Below, in pieces: positions 8,988 to 18,540 of a stretch of 64,000 nucleotides of DNA. The number at the start of each line of letters is the position of its first letter. Positions within the stretch are counted from its first letter, which is position 1. The position numbers and the translations under genes are program-made. The notes beneath the pieces were generated by a model. That model saw only the letters and a list, made by a program, of their open reading frames with translations, was not told the DNA's origin and searched no databases. The stretch comes from CAZJTL01 sp964548905 (GTDB taxonomy: Bacteria > Cyanobacteriota > Cyanobacteriia > Cyanobacteriales > Xenococcaceae), in assembly GCA_964548905.1 (NCBI GenBank), contig CAZJTL010000003.1:11663-75662 (forward strand), given 5' to 3'.

Positions 8988-10280
8988 CTATACTTCGATC
9001 GAGGAACTATATTCCTTAATTTGTTGATGTAGTTCGTCTGTCATGCTTAGTAATTGGGAGATGGCGATCGCTTGTTGTTCTCCCGATCGCATCCACTTTA
9101 AATTAACACTCTTATTTTCGGCTTCTGTATCGCCAATAATTAAACAAGCTACTGCACCAGAGCGATCGGCGCGTTTGAATTGTTTGCCAAAGGCACTACC
9201 GCTTAAATCTAATTCCACTGTAAATCCAGTTGTGCGTAATTTTTGGGCTACTAATAAAGCCTGTGCTTCTGCTGCTTCACCGCGAGAAACTAGGTAAAAA
9301 TCTGGTCTAATGGTGGGAATTGGTCGTAATTGTTGCAACAAGATCGCTAATCTTTCCATGCCGATCGCCCAACCAACAGCAGGAGTATCGGGTCCACCTA
9401 ATTCGGCTACTAGTCCATCATAGCGTCCACCGCCGCAAACGGTAGCTTGTGCGCCTAGATCGTCAGATTTGATTTCAAAAGCTGTGTGGGTATAGTAATC
9501 TAATCCTCTTACCAAGCAGTGATTTATCTGATATTCAATCCCCAAATCGGTTAATAATTGCTGTACGCGATCGAAGTGTTGTTGAGAATTTTCCCCCAAA
9601 TAATTGATTAATTTTGGTGCATCTTGAGCTATTTCTTGAGTTCTTGCATCTTTACTATCTAAAATTCTGAGGGGATTGCGATCGAGTCTGTCTTGAGAAT
9701 CTTTATCCAATTCGTTTTTGTAAGGAGTGAGATAGTTAATTAAGGCTTCTCGATAAGCAGCGCGATCGTCTCCGTTTCCGACTGAGTTTAAGTCAAGCTG
9801 GAGGTTTTGTAAGCCAAGAGCTTGTAAAATATCGGTAGCGATCGCAATTACTTCTACATCAGCACGAGGAGAATCGCTACCAATTAACTCAACTCCAATC
9901 TGATGAAATTGTCTCTGACGACCAGCTTGCGGACGTTCGTAACGAAACATAGCACCAGTATACCAAAGACGCTGCACTCCGCCTTGAGCGTAGAGATTAT
10001 TTTCTATGTAGGAGCGTACTACACCAGCAGTACCTTCAGGACGTAAGGTAATCGAGCGATCGCCGCGATCGAGAAAAGTATACATTTCTTTCCCCACCAC
10101 ATCAGTAGCTTCGCCGATGCCTCTTTCAAACAAAGAGGTTTGCTCAAAAATGGGAGAACGAATTTCTTGATAAATTGCCCTGGTTAATATTTCTTTGGCT
10201 GTTGTTTCGATTAACTGCCAGTAACCTACTTCTTCTGGCAGAATATCCTTTGTTCCTCTAATTGCTTGAATGATACTCAT
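8988..10280 (-). CDS. hisS: Histidyl-tRNA synthetase
   Basis: A 430-residue class II aminoacyl-tRNA synthetase charging tRNA-His. Motif 2 is seen as 'FRYERPQAGRQRQFHQIGVE' (about residues 112-131). The histidine-specific signatures 'LVRGLDYYTHTAFE' (about 257) and 'GGGRYDGL' follow, with motif 3 'AVGWAIGMERL', and a C-terminal anticodon-binding alpha/beta domain covers about 330-420. Length is normal. ATG start at 10280 with the standard 'IQAIRGTKDILP' beginning. It is a single-gene unit read leftward; the permease downstream starts 138 bases after its stop. Confidence 0.97.
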   Translation of the reverse strand: MSIIQAIRGTKDILPEEVGYWQLIETTAKEILTRAIYQEIRSPIFEQTSLFERGIGEATDVVGKEMYTFLDRGDRSITLRPEGTAGVVRSYIENNLYAQGGVQRLWYTGAMFRYERPQAGRQRQFHQIGVELIGSDSPRADVEVIAIATDILQALGLQNLQLDLNSVGNGDDRAAYREALINYLTPYKNELDKDSQDRLDRNPLRILDSKDARTQEIAQDAPKLINYLGENSQQHFDRVQQLLTDLGIEYQINHCLVRGLDYYTHTAFEIKSDDLGAQATVCGGGRYDGLVAELGGPDTPAVGWAIGMERLAILLQQLRPIPTIRPDFYLVSRGEAAEAQALLVAQKLRTTGFTVELDLSGSAFGKQFKRADRSGAVACLIIGDTEAENKSVNLKWMRSGEQQAIAISQLLSMTDELHQQIKEYSSSIEV

Positions 10281-10589
10281 TTAATGATTTTAACGCCGTG
10301 TGCAACTAACTGAGTCGATTGTCTTTACTTTTGCTAGAGACGATCGCTTGAGTAATCACATTTTATTCAAAATTCGATTGTCTCAAATCACAAATCAAAT
10401 CAATTACAGTTTTTATGCTACAAGCGCGTTCGGTACGAGCGCGGTAGCGCTTATCGCTTTTTAGAAGGGAATTTCGTTGAAGCTATCTCATCCACCAACA
10501 GGCTCACTCATCGGATATAATCAAGATTAACGATAAATAACTTAATTAACGGTTGTTTTGGTATTTTTAAGCGTTTTTATACCTAAGAT
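10281..10589. other. Intergenic region between hisS and the hydrolase gene
   Basis: About 310 bases between two divergently read genes, so both promoters must be here. A GC-richer palindromic patch (about 10428-10462, built on repeated GCGC and GAGCGCGGTAGCGCTT) stands out from the AT-rich surroundings. I see no further gene or RNA. Confidence 0.5.
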
Positions 10590-10610
10590 TTGCATAGGCA
10601 CCGTTTAAAG

Positions 10611-12302
10611 ATGATTCTTTTCACTCGCCCTAAGTCTAAGGCTGCTAAACTGGCAGTAGAACAAAAACAGGCAACAGTAGCAAATAATAGACTTAGGCGC
10701 TTTTTATCTAAAAAATTAATCCTAATTATTTCTCATTTGGCTTTTAGTTTAAGCCTACCAATTATATTAGCCCAACCAGTGCGATCGGCAGAACGGATTT
10801 ATGTCAACTATGGTCCTTTGGAGTTTTCTCTCCCCATAAAAGCTCTAGAAACATATGCAAAAACTGGAAAAATTGAAGAAGGACTAGATTTTTTTGCCGA
10901 CTATTTAACTAAAGAACAACTAGAACAACTACGTCAAACTTTAATTTCGCCAGTAGATTTAACACCAGTAGCAATTTCTCAATTTCTTTATTCTCCTCAA
11001 GGAGAAACAATTCTCAGGCGAGTTGGTCAAGTTATTCAGACTACTAGCCGTCAATCTGGTTTCTATGCTCTTCGCTCCGCCTTAATTTTAGCTGCTACTA
11101 ACAAAGAGGGATTGAATCTTTTGACTGTTTTGCAAAAGTTTCCTACCTATGGCATTAGAATTAATTCGGAAAATGGCTTAGCGATTATTAACGATTTAGA
11201 TAATCTGCTTCAGATCACTGAAAATACTATTTCTGTAGTTCGACAACAAGCAAATCGAGAAATCCAGAATTCACCACCGATCGATGTTGCTGCTTTACCA
11301 GATTTGCGAAAACGAGGACCGATTCCTTATAGTCAAGCTACCTTAGAACTCGAAGATCCTGACAGAGATAGAAAATTACCGATCGACTTTTACCTACCGC
11401 AACAGCAAGGAGTTGAACCCACTCCCCTCATTATTATTTCTCATGGACTTGGTTCCGATCGCACCACCTATACTTATTTAGCCGAACATTTAGCTTCCTA
11501 CGGATTTGCGGTAGCAGCGATCGAACATCCAGGTAGTAATGCATCACAAATCCAAGCTTTGTTAAATGGTTTTGCTAGAGAAGTCACACCTCCGCAGGAA
11601 ATCATCGATCGCCCTTTAGACGTTAAATTTTTATTAGATTATCTGGAAGATAATTATTCCAGACAACTAAACGTACAAAAGGTAGGTATTATCGGTCAAT
11701 CCTTTGGCGCTTATACAGCTCTAGCCTTGGCTGGCGCTCGGATTGACTACAATCATTTAGAAAATACTTGCGAACAATTAGATAGTTCTTTGAATATATC
11801 TTTGATTTTGCAATGTCTAGGCTTAAAATTGCCCAAATCCAGCTATGATTTTCACGATCGTCGTATTGCGGCGGCGATCGCTATTAATCCACTCACCAGC
11901 GCTTTTTTTGGACAAGCAAGTTTAAGTCAGATCAAAATTCCTGTGACAATTATTGCTGGTAGCGACGATCTGATTACACCAGCATTATCAGAACAAATTG
12001 AACCATTTACTTGGCTAACTGTAAAAGATAAATATCTAGCCGTTTTACAAAAGGGAACTCATTTTTCCACTCTTGGTGTTTCCTCAATCGGAGAAGAGCT
12101 TGCTTTTCCAACCGAAGTAATTGGTCCCGATCCTAAAATTGCTCAAAATTATGTTAAAGCAATTGGTTTAGCGTTTTTTGGCACTTATATCACTGTAAAT
12201 TCTCAATATCAACCTTACTTAAATGCTAGTTACGCTCATAAAATTAGTAATCAAGCAATGCCCTTGGATTTAATCAAGTCGATCGATTTAAAATTAAAAT
12301 AA
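10611..12302 (+). CDS. Exported alpha/beta hydrolase with N-terminal DUF1400
   Basis: About 563 residues. A signal-peptide-like helix ('LILIISHLAFSLSLPIILAQ', with cleavage near 'VRSAERI') is followed by a DUF1400 helical region (about residues 60-140) and a C-terminal alpha/beta-hydrolase domain. The oxyanion motif 'IISHGLGSDRTTY', nucleophile elbow 'GQSFG' (Ser near 364), acid in 'AGSDDLITP' and histidine in 'KGTHFSTLG' form a complete triad. Cyanobacterial homologues are annotated as dienelactone-hydrolase or platelet-activating-factor-acetylhydrolase-like; the substrate is unknown. ATG at 10611 is preferred over an upstream TTG at 10590. Confidence 0.85.
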   Translation: MILFTRPKSKAAKLAVEQKQATVANNRLRRFLSKKLILIISHLAFSLSLPIILAQPVRSAERIYVNYGPLEFSLPIKALETYAKTGKIEEGLDFFADYLTKEQLEQLRQTLISPVDLTPVAISQFLYSPQGETILRRVGQVIQTTSRQSGFYALRSALILAATNKEGLNLLTVLQKFPTYGIRINSENGLAIINDLDNLLQITENTISVVRQQANREIQNSPPIDVAALPDLRKRGPIPYSQATLELEDPDRDRKLPIDFYLPQQQGVEPTPLIIISHGLGSDRTTYTYLAEHLASYGFAVAAIEHPGSNASQIQALLNGFAREVTPPQEIIDRPLDVKFLLDYLEDNYSRQLNVQKVGIIGQSFGAYTALALAGARIDYNHLENTCEQLDSSLNISLILQCLGLKLPKSSYDFHDRRIAAAIAINPLTSAFFGQASLSQIKIPVTIIAGSDDLITPALSEQIEPFTWLTVKDKYLAVLQKGTHFSTLGVSSIGEELAFPTEVIGPDPKIAQNYVKAIGLAFFGTYITVNSQYQPYLNASYAHKISNQAMPLDLIKSIDLKLK

Positions 12303-12397
12303 CTATTCTCCATCGCCTCAGAATTTAAACCCAAAAAAATTTGCCAAATAAAGGCTAGTTAGCGTACAATTGTGAATTGTGAGTTTTTATAAAGACC

Positions 12398-12760
12398 ATG
12401 AATGCTGAAGCGATTATCCGTTCTATTGAGGCGGAACATTTAAAAACAAATTTACCAGAGATTCACGTTGGCGACAGCGTTGAAGTTGGCGTGTTGATTA
12501 AGGAAGGAGACAAACAAAGAGTACAGCCTTACAAAGGAACTGTAATTGCCAAGCGAAATGGTGGCATCAATGAAACTATCACCGTGCGTCGAGTTTTCCA
12601 AGGCGTTGGCGTAGAAAGAGTATTCTTGATCCATTCTCCGATTGTCGCACATATCAAAATCGAGCGTCGCGGTAAAGTGCGTCGTGCTAAATTGTTTTAC
12701 TTGCGAGATCGCGTTGGTAAAGCTACTCGTATTCAGCAGCGTTTCGATCGCTCTATTTAA
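12398..12760 (+). CDS. rplS: 50S ribosomal protein L19
   Basis: A 120-residue ribosomal protein at the 30S/50S interface. The family core 'HVGDSVEVGVLIKEGDKQRVQPYKG' region (quoted in part), 'NETITVRRVFQGVGVERVF' and the basic C-terminus 'RRGKVRRAKLFYLRDRVGKA' are unmistakable. It is followed 70 bases later by tRNA-Trp. In many cyanobacteria this pair leads into secE-nusG-rplK, but here a convergent unrelated gene follows. Confidence 0.97.
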   Translation: MNAEAIIRSIEAEHLKTNLPEIHVGDSVEVGVLIKEGDKQRVQPYKGTVIAKRNGGINETITVRRVFQGVGVERVFLIHSPIVAHIKIERRGKVRRAKLFYLRDRVGKATRIQQRFDRSI

Positions 12761-12830
12761 AAATAAGATTGGCGCAAGCTCGAAGCTAAAACGGCACTGC
12801 CTTGCGCTATAATCAGTAGGTCTAATTTAT

Positions 12831-12903
12831 GCGTCCTTAGTTCAGTTGGTAGAACGCAGGTCTCCAAAACCTGATGTCGAGGGTTCAAGTCCTTCAGGGC
12901 GCG
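12831..12903 (+). tRNA. trnW: tRNA-Trp (anticodon CCA)
   Basis: A 73-nt cloverleaf read by eye: acceptor GCGTCCT pairs with AGGGCGC (one G-U), anticodon stem CAGGT/ACCTG encloses loop CTCCAAA with anticodon CCA, T arm is of the GGGTTCAAGTCC type, and the discriminator is G. CCA is not encoded. It lies 70 bases after rplS. Confidence 0.95.
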
Positions 12904-12931
12904 TCTAAGTTTTTCTGGCAAGCTGTCGCAG

Positions 12932-12992
12932 TAAGGTGAACTACCCGACGCTAATTCTACGAGTATAGCGCGACGGTTTTCCCTGTCCCCTA
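12932..12992. mobile_element. Possible solo right end of an IS200/IS605-type element
   Basis: GTGAACTACCCGACGCTAAT followed by an imperfect inverted copy (TAGCG, CGACGG) resembles the right end of the tnpB element at 26116 (GTAAACTACCC...ACTAACGG). No transposase remains. It sits just after tRNA-Trp and before the convergent binding-protein gene. This is a similarity judged by eye over about 45 bases. Confidence 0.4.
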
Positions 12993-13871
12993 TTGTTTGC
13001 AAACATCTTTATCCACTTCCGCGTAGTTAAAAATACTACCAAACCACTTTTGCCAGACTTTTTCTCCATTTTCACTTTGAATGACAGAATTAACTAAATT
13101 TTGCCATTGAGTATCGTTTTTAGGAATAATCATGCCATAGCGATCGCAAGTTCGATTTTTTTCTGGTACTAAGAGATAATTTTCTAAGGAAAGGTTTTGT
13201 AATTCCGTTTCTGCTTGTAAAAGAATACCATCGCTAACAAAAGTATCTATTTTACCTTGTCTGACAGCTTGTACGCCTCTAGTTCTAGCTGTAAGTCCAT
13301 AATAAGGCTCAATCTCAGCTTCTGGATAATTCTTGATGATAAAGGCTTCGGAACTAGTATCGCCAATTACCCCGATTGTTATTCCCTTGAGATTATTATT
13401 GGCAGTAAATTTCTTTTCGTCAGTTTTCCTAATTAAAAATTGAATCCTAGTCTCGAAAAAAGCACTAGAAAAAGTTATTTCTCTAGGAATATTTGCATCA
13501 ATAGTATTCGGTCCACATTCTAAATATGCAGATGGTTCTTCTGATTTTTCTGCCGTTCTTGTTTCAATTAAATCAAAACGATTAGAAGATGTAGATTTTA
13601 GTAAACGAATGGAGAGAATATTCAGGTTTAATTCCTGTTTGATTCTTACTTTAAGTAAATCGATAAAATCGATACAATATCCCGTCAAATTTTTATTAGT
13701 ATCTAAATAGCCGAAAGGCGCGGCATCCTCTCTCACAGCCACTTTAATCACACCATTTTTTTTTATTTTCTCCAATACGGTTTCCGCTTGAATTGGCATG
13801 GGAAAAAAAGTGATTAAAAGGATGCCCAAGATAACATTCTTCAGTTTTTTGATATGGCAGCTTTCAGTCAT
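12990..13871 (-). CDS. Family 3 extracellular solute-binding protein
   Basis: A 293-residue exported protein. A signal peptide (residues 1-29, ending 'PMPIQA') precedes a type II periplasmic-binding fold that starts 'VLEKIKKNGVIKVAVREDAAPFGY'. 'FSSAFFETRIQFLIRK' and 'LKGITIGVIGDTSSEAFI' are the usual hinge and lobe-2 motifs of amino-acid-binding proteins. Permease and ATPase genes are not adjacent, so it may serve a distant transporter or act as a sensor-like binding protein. The ligand is not predictable from the sequence alone. Four cysteines in the mature part could form disulfides. Confidence 0.8.
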   Translation of the reverse strand: MTESCHIKKLKNVILGILLITFFPMPIQAETVLEKIKKNGVIKVAVREDAAPFGYLDTNKNLTGYCIDFIDLLKVRIKQELNLNILSIRLLKSTSSNRFDLIETRTAEKSEEPSAYLECGPNTIDANIPREITFSSAFFETRIQFLIRKTDEKKFTANNNLKGITIGVIGDTSSEAFIIKNYPEAEIEPYYGLTARTRGVQAVRQGKIDTFVSDGILLQAETELQNLSLENYLLVPEKNRTCDRYGMIIPKNDTQWQNLVNSVIQSENGEKVWQKWFGSIFNYAEVDKDVCKQ

Positions 13872-14010
13872 CAGTTATCAGGGATTAGCTATCAGCTATC
13901 AGCATTTCAGGTTTCAGCTTTCAGTTTTCGGTAAGAAAAGGAGAAACTATTAATACAAAGAACTAATCTTTTTGCTGACGGCTGACGGCTGACGAAAAAT
14001 GAACTATAAA
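13872..14010. repeat. Intergenic heptamer repeats
   Basis: ATCAGCT/TTCAGCT-type units (13873-13930) and GGCTGAC units (13978-13994), both with 7-bp spacing, fill most of the gap between argC and the binding-protein gene. The same families recur at 63833-64000. Confidence 0.8.
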
Positions 14011-14029
14011 CTATGAACTATGATTAATT

Positions 14030-15088
14030 TTAAGGATAAAAACCGAGTTGAGGCAGTCCTACTGTTTCTTCCCATCCCATCATTAAATTTAAACACTGTA
14101 CTGCTTGACCAGCTTGTCCTTTAATTAAATTATCGATCGCTGACATAACAATGGTTCTGTTGGTACGTGGATCGACTTCAATGCCGATGTAACAGAGGTT
14201 AGTTCCACAAGCCCATTTAGTTTGTGGATAAACTCCAGAGGGCAAAATTTTGACAAATGGAGAGGAACGATAAAAAGCGCTGTAAATTGTCATTAAATCC
14301 TCTCTAATTAAGCCAGGATCCCTTAAATTAGCGTAAACAGTGGCTAAAATTCCTCTAACCATAGGAACGAGATGGGGCGTAAACTGAACTTTAACTTCTT
14401 CTCTGGCTAGATCGCTGCAAACTTGCTCGATTTCTGGGGTATGACGATGACCAGCTACTCCATAAGCACCCAGAGAATTATCAGCTTCTGCTAATAGTAG
14501 ATGAGTTTTTGCTTGGCGACCGCCACCAGAAGTACCAGATTTAGCATCAACGATCGCCGTTTCTGGGTAGATTAAACCCTGTTTGAACAGGGGAGCGAGT
14601 GCGAGTAAGCTAGCGGTAGGATAGCAACCAGGACAGCCAATTAAGGATGATGCTTTAATGCGATCGCGATATAACTCAGGTAAGCCATATATCGAAGTAG
14701 ACGCGATTGCTTGGTCTTTGCGTTCTTTTTGATACCAAGTAGTATAAGTTTCTAAATCCCTAAAGCGATAATCAGCAGATAAATCTAAAACTTGACAACC
14801 TTTTTCAACTAAGATGGGAGCCAGTTCGCAAGCAATCCCGTTAGGTAAACCAAGAAAAACCACTTTGCAGCGAGAAGCTACTAGATCTGGCTCGATCGCT
14901 TCTATGTTGAGATCGAAGCAATGACTCAGATGGGGATAAAGCGAAGTAAAGGGCTTTCCTGCACTACTGTCGCCTCCTAAATAGGCAATTTCTACTTCTG
15001 GATGTTCGAGCAGTAATCTGACTAACTGAACTCCACCATAACCAGAAGCCCCAATTATTCCTACTGGCACACTCTTAGATTTGCTCAT
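14030..15088 (-). CDS. argC: N-acetyl-gamma-glutamyl-phosphate reductase
   Basis: A 352-residue cytoplasmic enzyme that reduces N-acetyl-glutamyl phosphate with NADPH in arginine biosynthesis. The Rossmann entry 'VGIIGASGYGGVQLVRLL' (residues 8-25), catalytic cysteine in 'IGCPGCYPTAS' (about residue 153) and 'GTSGGGRQAK' substrate loop are all intact. Length is normal for the family. ATG start at 15088. It is followed only by repeats and a gene in the same direction, with no other arginine gene next to it. Confidence 0.96.
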   Translation of the reverse strand: MSKSKSVPVGIIGASGYGGVQLVRLLLEHPEVEIAYLGGDSSAGKPFTSLYPHLSHCFDLNIEAIEPDLVASRCKVVFLGLPNGIACELAPILVEKGCQVLDLSADYRFRDLETYTTWYQKERKDQAIASTSIYGLPELYRDRIKASSLIGCPGCYPTASLLALAPLFKQGLIYPETAIVDAKSGTSGGGRQAKTHLLLAEADNSLGAYGVAGHRHTPEIEQVCSDLAREEVKVQFTPHLVPMVRGILATVYANLRDPGLIREDLMTIYSAFYRSSPFVKILPSGVYPQTKWACGTNLCYIGIEVDPRTNRTIVMSAIDNLIKGQAGQAVQCLNLMMGWEETVGLPQLGFYP

Positions 15089-15293
15089 ACTCTTTTTCTT
15101 CTATAATTTTTTAGTGGAGATTTATAAATTATGACAAACTCAACTATTTGCTTCCCAGAATTATAGGGTGTTATCTTCACCGAAATCGATCGATTTACTT
15201 GATTCTTCGAGCTATTTATGAAATCTTGCTAACTTATCGATCGTCTTTCTGATAGCTTACTCGAAAAAAAAGTTAAGTCACGCCTAAGAAAAC

Positions 15294-15974
15294 ATGAAGA
15301 TTTTAATCGTAGAAGATGATGAACGAATCAGCGACGCGATCGCTGAAGACCTTGCCGATCAGCATTATGCTGTGGAAGTTGCCTATGATGGAGAAGAAGC
15401 ATGGGAACTCTTGGACGTTTTTACCTATGACTTGATTTTGCTTGATGTCATGTTGCCCAAGCTGGATGGAATAGCACTTTGTCAGAGGTTACGGTCTAAA
15501 GGTTGCTCTATTCCCATTCTCATGCTGACAGCGAGAGATACAATTACCGATAAAGTAGTTGGTTTGGATGCAGGTGCTGATGACTACATGGTTAAACCTT
15601 TCGACTTAGAAGAATTGACCGCTAGAATCCGCGCCCTGCTGCGTCGAGGTAGTACTGCTTTGCCTCCTGTTTTAGAATGGGGAGATTTACGCCTAGATCC
15701 CAGTACCTGTGAAGTATCTTATCAGGAACAGCTTTTGCCTTTAAGTCCCAAAGAATACAAATTACTAGAGTTTTTTCTTCGTAATGGTCGTCGCGTTTTC
15801 AGTCGCGCTCAAATCCTAGAGCATCTCTGGCCCTTTGAGCAAGTACCCGAAGAAGCTACGGTTAAAGCTCATATTAGAGGTTTGCGACAAAAACTAGAAT
15901 CCGCAGGCGCACCCCATGACTTAATTGAGACAGTTTATGGATTGGGTTATCGTCTCAAGGAACAGCCAGAATAG
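15294..15974 (+). CDS. OmpR-type response regulator
   Basis: A 226-residue two-domain regulator. The receiver (1-118) has the acidic pocket 'VEDDE', the phospho-acceptor aspartate in 'LILLDVMLPKLDG' (about residue 51), 'MLTAR' and 'VKPFD'. The C-terminal winged helix (130-224) contains 'LSPKEYKLLEFFLRNGRRVF' and 'VKAHIRGLRQKLE', an OmpR/PhoB fold binding tandem DNA sites. It precedes its histidine kinase by 23 bases, a clear operon. The pair resembles the cyanobacterial RppA/RppB type (redox or metal responsive), but the signal is not proven, so no symbol is given. Confidence 0.92.
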   Translation: MKILIVEDDERISDAIAEDLADQHYAVEVAYDGEEAWELLDVFTYDLILLDVMLPKLDGIALCQRLRSKGCSIPILMLTARDTITDKVVGLDAGADDYMVKPFDLEELTARIRALLRRGSTALPPVLEWGDLRLDPSTCEVSYQEQLLPLSPKEYKLLEFFLRNGRRVFSRAQILEHLWPFEQVPEEATVKAHIRGLRQKLESAGAPHDLIETVYGLGYRLKEQPE

Positions 15975-15997
15975 GAGGGAGTAGGGATTAGCAATCG

Positions 15998-17284
15998 ATG
16001 TTTCAAAATTTAAGCTTGCGCGATCGCCTGTTATTGTCTTATATGCTCTTTATGGGGGCAACTTTGAGCCTCTTTTGTACGGGAGTATATGTCTTTTTTA
16101 GTCGCAGTCTGTACGGTCAACTTGACAAAAACTTGAATAATCTTGCTCAGGCGGCTGCACCTTCTTTAAATGATGTCAAAACTAAGGGAAGTCAGTATCT
16201 CGATCGCGTTAATGAAGTTCCTTGGCGAGATATTTTTAACCGTGATGAACAAAGCTTGGAATGGTTTAACGAAAAGGGACAGGTTTTAGCAAGAAAAGGT
16301 TCGATTAAACTAGAAGAACCATTAATCTTAGGTTCTTGGAATTTAGCGGGTCAGCCTAAAAAAGTGGCAATTAGAAGCTATACTATCTCTGTCTTTATTC
16401 GCGATCGCTCTAATCCTGGGAAAAAACCTGCTATCACTGGTTTTATTCGTGCCAGTCAATCTACTACTGAAGTAAAAGCCATCCAAAACCAACTGTTGTG
16501 GGTATTAATAATTGGTGCGTTGATGACTTTGTTGCTGATTGGTGTTGGTGGTTATTGGCTAACTCAAAAAGCGATCGAACCGATCGAAAAAAGTTTTGAA
16601 AAACTCAAACAATTTACCGCCGACGCTTCTCATGAGTTGCGTGGACCCTTAACTGCTATTAAAGCATCTGTGGATGTGATGCAAAATCATCCAGAGAGAA
16701 TTCATCCTAAAGATGTCAAAAAAATGGCAGCGATCTCTTCTGCAACTTCTCAAATGAGTCAATTAATCCAAGATTTACTCTTCTTGGCGCGGACTGACGA
16801 CACTGTTCATACACCACCACGGGAGTCTACTGCTATTCCCTTAAAAAAAGTACTCCAAGATTTAATCACTTTGCTAGAGCCTTTTGCTCAAGAGAAGAAA
16901 GTAGCTTTAAAGTCAGATTTATTGGCAGATGTTTCTGTTTTGGGTGATAAAGGACAAATTAACCGATTGTTATCTAATTTAGTTCAAAATGCTCTGCAAT
17001 ACACCCCTGAAGGTGGAACTGTAGCCGTCAGCTTAGTTCAGCAAAATCGTGCGGCGATCGTCAGTGTTAAAGATACTGGCATTGGTATTCCTCCCGATCA
17101 GTTACCCTATATCTTCGATCGCTTTTGGCGTGCAGATAAGGCTCGTTCTCGTCGCGAAGGAGGAACGGGTTTGGGTTTATCGATCGCCAACGCGATCGCC
17201 CAAAGTCATGGAGGCAAAATTAGTGTTACTAGTAAAGTGAATGCTGGTAGTTGTTTTCAGGTGAAATTCCCCATTCTTTTTTGA
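15998..17284 (+). CDS. Sensor histidine kinase
   Basis: A 428-residue membrane kinase. TM1 lies at about residues 11-33 and TM2 at about 167-188, with a periplasmic sensor loop of about 130 residues between them. The dimerisation/phosphoacceptor box is 'FTADASHELRGPLTAIKAS' (His near 212). The ATPase domain shows N box 'LVQNALQYTPEG', G1 'VKDTGIGIPPDQ', F 'FDRFWR' and G2 'EGGTGLGLSIANAI'. All catalytic motifs are intact. The partner is the response regulator 23 bases upstream. An overlapping frame at 17049-17240 is a shadow. The sensed signal is unknown. Confidence 0.92.
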   Translation: MFQNLSLRDRLLLSYMLFMGATLSLFCTGVYVFFSRSLYGQLDKNLNNLAQAAAPSLNDVKTKGSQYLDRVNEVPWRDIFNRDEQSLEWFNEKGQVLARKGSIKLEEPLILGSWNLAGQPKKVAIRSYTISVFIRDRSNPGKKPAITGFIRASQSTTEVKAIQNQLLWVLIIGALMTLLLIGVGGYWLTQKAIEPIEKSFEKLKQFTADASHELRGPLTAIKASVDVMQNHPERIHPKDVKKMAAISSATSQMSQLIQDLLFLARTDDTVHTPPRESTAIPLKKVLQDLITLLEPFAQEKKVALKSDLLADVSVLGDKGQINRLLSNLVQNALQYTPEGGTVAVSLVQQNRAAIVSVKDTGIGIPPDQLPYIFDRFWRADKARSRREGGTGLGLSIANAIAQSHGGKISVTSKVNAGSCFQVKFPILF

Positions 17285-17289
17285 GCGAG

Positions 17290-17420
17290 GGGGTAGGGAA
17301 AATTCAAAATTCAAAATTCAAAATTCAAAATTTTACTAACTGCTGCCTGCTCCCTGCTGAGGCGCGGATGGCGAACCTGTGTCGCCATAGTGAGCGCCGT
17401 CCCTACTCCCTTTTTTCGCA
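17290..17420. repeat. AAAATTC heptamer array and other short repeats
   Basis: Five AAAATTC-type 7-bp units near 17298-17333, then TGCCTGC/TCCCTGC units and a GC-rich patch, fill the gap before the dehydrogenase gene. Confidence 0.8.
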
Positions 17421-18392
17421 ATGAACAAAGTCCTAATTACTCGTCAACTTCCCGATGTCAATTTAGATCCTCTTTACGCTATTGCTGAAGTGGAAATTTG
17501 GCAGGAACGCCAACCGCCACCCGATCAATTTTTGTTAGAGAAAATTAAACACCTAGATGGTTTATTATGTTTGCTTACCGATCGCATTGATGCAAATTTA
17601 ATTAACGCGGGAAAATCTCTTAAAGTAATCAGTCAAATGGCGGTAGGTTACGATAATATCGATTTGGCTGCGGCTACAGCTAAAAAAATTCCTGTGGGTA
17701 ATACGCCAGGAGTGTTAACTAATGCTACTGCCGATTTAACTTTTGCTCTGTTGATGGCAGCCGCTAGAAGAATTGTCCAAGCAGATCGATTCGTGCGATC
17801 GCAGCAATGGCAAACTTGGGAACCAACTTTATTGTTAGGCGCGGATCTGGTTGGCTCAACCTTTGGTATTATTGGCTTTGGACGCATCGGTCAAGCGGTT
17901 GCCCGCCGTGCCAAAGGCTTTGAGATGCGAATTGTTTATCATAGCAAGCACAGACTCGATCGCCAAATTGAAACAGAAACAGGCGCAGAATATTTAGATT
18001 TAGATCGATTATTACAAGAGTCTGATTTTATTTCTCTACATACTTCTCTGTCACCAGAAACTCATCATTTAATTAGCGATCGCGAATTGGCACTAATGAA
18101 GCGATCGGCAATTTTGATTAATACCGCCAGAGGCGCGATCGTCAATCCAGAAGCACTCCATCGAGCCTTATCAACCCAACAAATTGCTGCTGCTGCTTTA
18201 GATGTTACTTCTCCAGAACCGATTCCCGTTGATAGTCCTTTATTAACTTTAGAAAATATAATTATTACGCCTCATATCGGTAGTGCTAGCCTGCAAACAA
18301 GAAGCAAAATGGCAACTATGGCAGTAGCAAATTTAATCGCTGGATTGATGGGGGAAAGATTGCCCCATTGCGTTAATCCAGAAGTTTATTAA
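17421..18392 (+). CDS. D-2-hydroxyacid dehydrogenase (glyoxylate/hydroxypyruvate reductase type)
   Basis: A 323-residue NAD(P)-dependent dehydrogenase interconverting 2-keto and D-2-hydroxy acids. The nucleotide site 'FGIIGFGRIGQAVARRA' starts near residue 152; the substrate arginine is in 'INTARGAIVNPEAL'; the acid/base pair is completed by the glutamate in 'DVTSPEPI' and histidine in 'ITPHIGSAS'. The sequence is closest in style to D-glycerate dehydrogenase/glyoxylate reductase, which would place it in photorespiratory glycolate-serine metabolism; exact substrate is inferred. An antisense frame is a shadow. Confidence 0.88.
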   Translation: MNKVLITRQLPDVNLDPLYAIAEVEIWQERQPPPDQFLLEKIKHLDGLLCLLTDRIDANLINAGKSLKVISQMAVGYDNIDLAAATAKKIPVGNTPGVLTNATADLTFALLMAAARRIVQADRFVRSQQWQTWEPTLLLGADLVGSTFGIIGFGRIGQAVARRAKGFEMRIVYHSKHRLDRQIETETGAEYLDLDRLLQESDFISLHTSLSPETHHLISDRELALMKRSAILINTARGAIVNPEALHRALSTQQIAAAALDVTSPEPIPVDSPLLTLENIIITPHIGSASLQTRSKMATMAVANLIAGLMGERLPHCVNPEVY

Positions 18393-18540
18393 GCTAAATA
18401 AGGGCAAAAAATTAAACTTTATTTTACGATCTTTGCAAAATTTTTACGATTAGATTCTCAAATTAAATTTTTGATGTATTTATCCATTTTCAGCTAATTT
18501 AGCCTAGGAATATCGGCGCTTATTCGTTACTATAATTTTA

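Noticed and set aside
12757..13002. An 81-residue minus-strand frame across tRNA-Trp
   Set aside because: It overlaps a clear tRNA and shows no protein-like features.
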